From positions 1 to 5,908 of the forward strand of contig CAZXVU010000122.1 of the NCBI GenBank assembly GCA_964644465.1: DNA of 5,908 nucleotides, written 5' to 3'. Of this stretch, positions 5,359 through 5,908 are shown piece by piece. A program made the position numbers and the translations under genes. The notes below the pieces were generated by a model. It worked only from the letters and a program-made list of their open reading frames with translations. It was not told where the DNA came from and searched no databases. The stretch is from CAZXVU01 sp964644465. Lineage in GTDB: Bacteria > Chlamydiota > Chlamydiia > Chlamydiales > SM23-39. Position 1 is the first letter of the stretch, and every line of letters starts with the position of its first letter.

Positions 5359-5837
5359 TACAATTTAGAAATTGACCTATACCCGAAAATGAGCAAAGGA
5401 ACAGACGCGAAGACATACAAGAACCAGAGCCTTGCGTCCCATTTCAGGACAAAGGCTCCCTTATGGGAGAACAGCGCCATCATGAGTCCGAAAAGCAAAA
5501 GCTGGGCGCCAAGTGTCAAAAGAATCGTTGGACCAATAATATTTTTTTCTTTTTCTTCAGAAGCCTCTTCTGCTGCCATGGTCTGTTGGATGGAGGGCTC
5601 TTCTTCCTCCTGAACTATTTTCTGAGCATGCTGCTGAGGATAGAGAGACTGCATGGTTTGATTATGGGCAGAATTCATCGCCTTGACTGAAGAAGCCGGA
5701 TTGTAGGCAGGATGCTGCTGCTCAGGCTTTTCTTCCCTCAAGTCGGCAGCGCAATAAGGGCAGACGATCACATCGAGGTCGATTTCCCCTTCGCAATTAT
5801 AACAAATTTTTTGTCTTTTCTTCGGCTTCATAGTCAT
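5358..5837 (-). CDS. Zinc-ribbon protein with two C-terminal membrane helices
   Basis: A 159-residue protein. Residues 12-29 form a CX2C-X10-CX2C zinc ribbon (C12, C15, C26, C29; CYNC and CPYC) preceded by a basic KPKKRQK leader. A polar linker (about 35-95) rich in Gln, Glu and Ala and probably disordered leads to two membrane helices, about 99-124 and 137-156, joined by a short hydrophilic turn. The likely arrangement is a membrane-anchored protein with the ribbon in the cytoplasm; such ribbons bind zinc structurally and often mediate protein or nucleic-acid contacts. No catalytic residues are visible and the family is not recognised by name. Two ATGs compete: 5837 (M1) and 5831 (M3). The purine run GAAGAGAG just before M1 stands about six bases from M3, so M3 may be the true start. 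The stop codon (complement of 5358-5360) overlaps the outermost base of the dyad element. Confidence 0.87.
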   Translation of the reverse strand: MTMKPKKRQKICYNCEGEIDLDVIVCPYCAADLREEKPEQQHPAYNPASSVKAMNSAHNQTMQSLYPQQHAQKIVQEEEEPSIQQTMAAEEASEEKEKNIIGPTILLTLGAQLLLFGLMMALFSHKGAFVLKWDARLWFLYVFASVPLLIFGYRSISKL

Positions 5838-5908
5838 CTCTCTTCGAATCTTTAGTATAGATGCGACCCACTTTTTTTCCTATTTTCCTATTTCTCCCGT
5901 AGGATAAA
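5838..5908. other. Intergenic sequence at the right edge
   Basis: The 71 bases upstream of the zinc-ribbon gene contain the candidate -10 box and a purine/pyrimidine-skewed tract, with TTTTCCTA-like words repeated in tandem at about 5876-5891. No gene can be supported before the window ends; any neighbouring gene starts or ends beyond it. Confidence 0.4.
5854..5859 (-). promoter_or_regulatory. Possible -10 box (TATACT) for the zinc-ribbon gene
   Basis: The complement of 5854-5859 reads TATACT (5/6 to consensus). Only a weak -35 (TAGGAA, 3/6) lies 17 bases upstream. It predicts a leader of about 10 bases, which is short but similar to the leader inferred for the 650-residue orphan. Confidence 0.35.

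Noticed and set aside
5158..5366. Target-site duplication flanking the dyad element
   Set aside because: The flanks TAAAAAAG and TACAATTT do not match, so transposition is not directly shown by the sequence.
5191..5613. 140-residue + strand open frame (and a smaller one at 5174-5368) across the dyad element and zinc-ribbon gene
   Set aside because: The first part only translates inverted repeats and the rest is antisense to the zinc-ribbon gene, which has a recognisable domain structure. No ribosome site supports the start.

Overview
The window looks like bacterial chromosome, most plausibly from an environmental member of the Chlamydiota (Parachlamydia-, Waddlia- or Simkania-like). The assignment rests on three things: a polytopic protein resembling the putative Na+/H+ antiporter family (PF07399, known from chlamydiae); a small zinc-ribbon protein with two membrane helices; and several helical orphan proteins of the kind common in host-associated chlamydiae. 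This is inference from recognition, not from a search. G+C is moderate and uneven. Hand counts of single 60-base lines give roughly 40-58% in the first gene fragment, 43-62% in the antiporter and only about 27-35% in parts of the three orphan genes between them.

Layout. Bases 1-233 are the 3' end of a + strand gene encoding a beta-solenoid-like C-terminus. An A+T-rich spacer (234-339) carries an extended -10 promoter just ahead of a 650-residue orphan protein (+, 340-2292), which contains two tandem copies of a divergent ~65-77 residue repeat. That gene meets a 280-residue helical orphan (-, 2296-3138) tail to tail, with 3 bases between the stop codons. Behind it on the same strand lies a basic 131-residue orphan (-, 3234-3629). 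This gene is divergent from the antiporter gene (+, 3742-5157), and the shared intergenic region holds a 14-bp perfect palindrome. The zinc-ribbon membrane protein (-, 5358-5837) converges on the antiporter.

The most striking object is not a gene. Bases 5166-5358, between the convergent antiporter and zinc-ribbon genes, form a 193-bp dyad element. It has 17-bp perfect terminal inverted repeats and four internal hairpins, each with a 3-base loop. The two halves are also imperfect inverted copies of each other, so the element can fold either as a four-hairpin multibranch structure or as one long cruciform. The arms differ in sequence but each keeps its stems, which hints that the structure is maintained. 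Its last base is the third position of the stop codon of the zinc-ribbon gene. A MITE-like or BIME-like repeat is the leading interpretation; a bidirectional terminator or structured RNA is the alternative.

No shared pathway for the genes can be demonstrated. The antiporter and zinc-ribbon protein look like conserved chromosomal genes. The three orphans look like a lineage-specific block inserted between conserved genes, possibly host-interaction proteins, but no function can be assigned from sequence alone.
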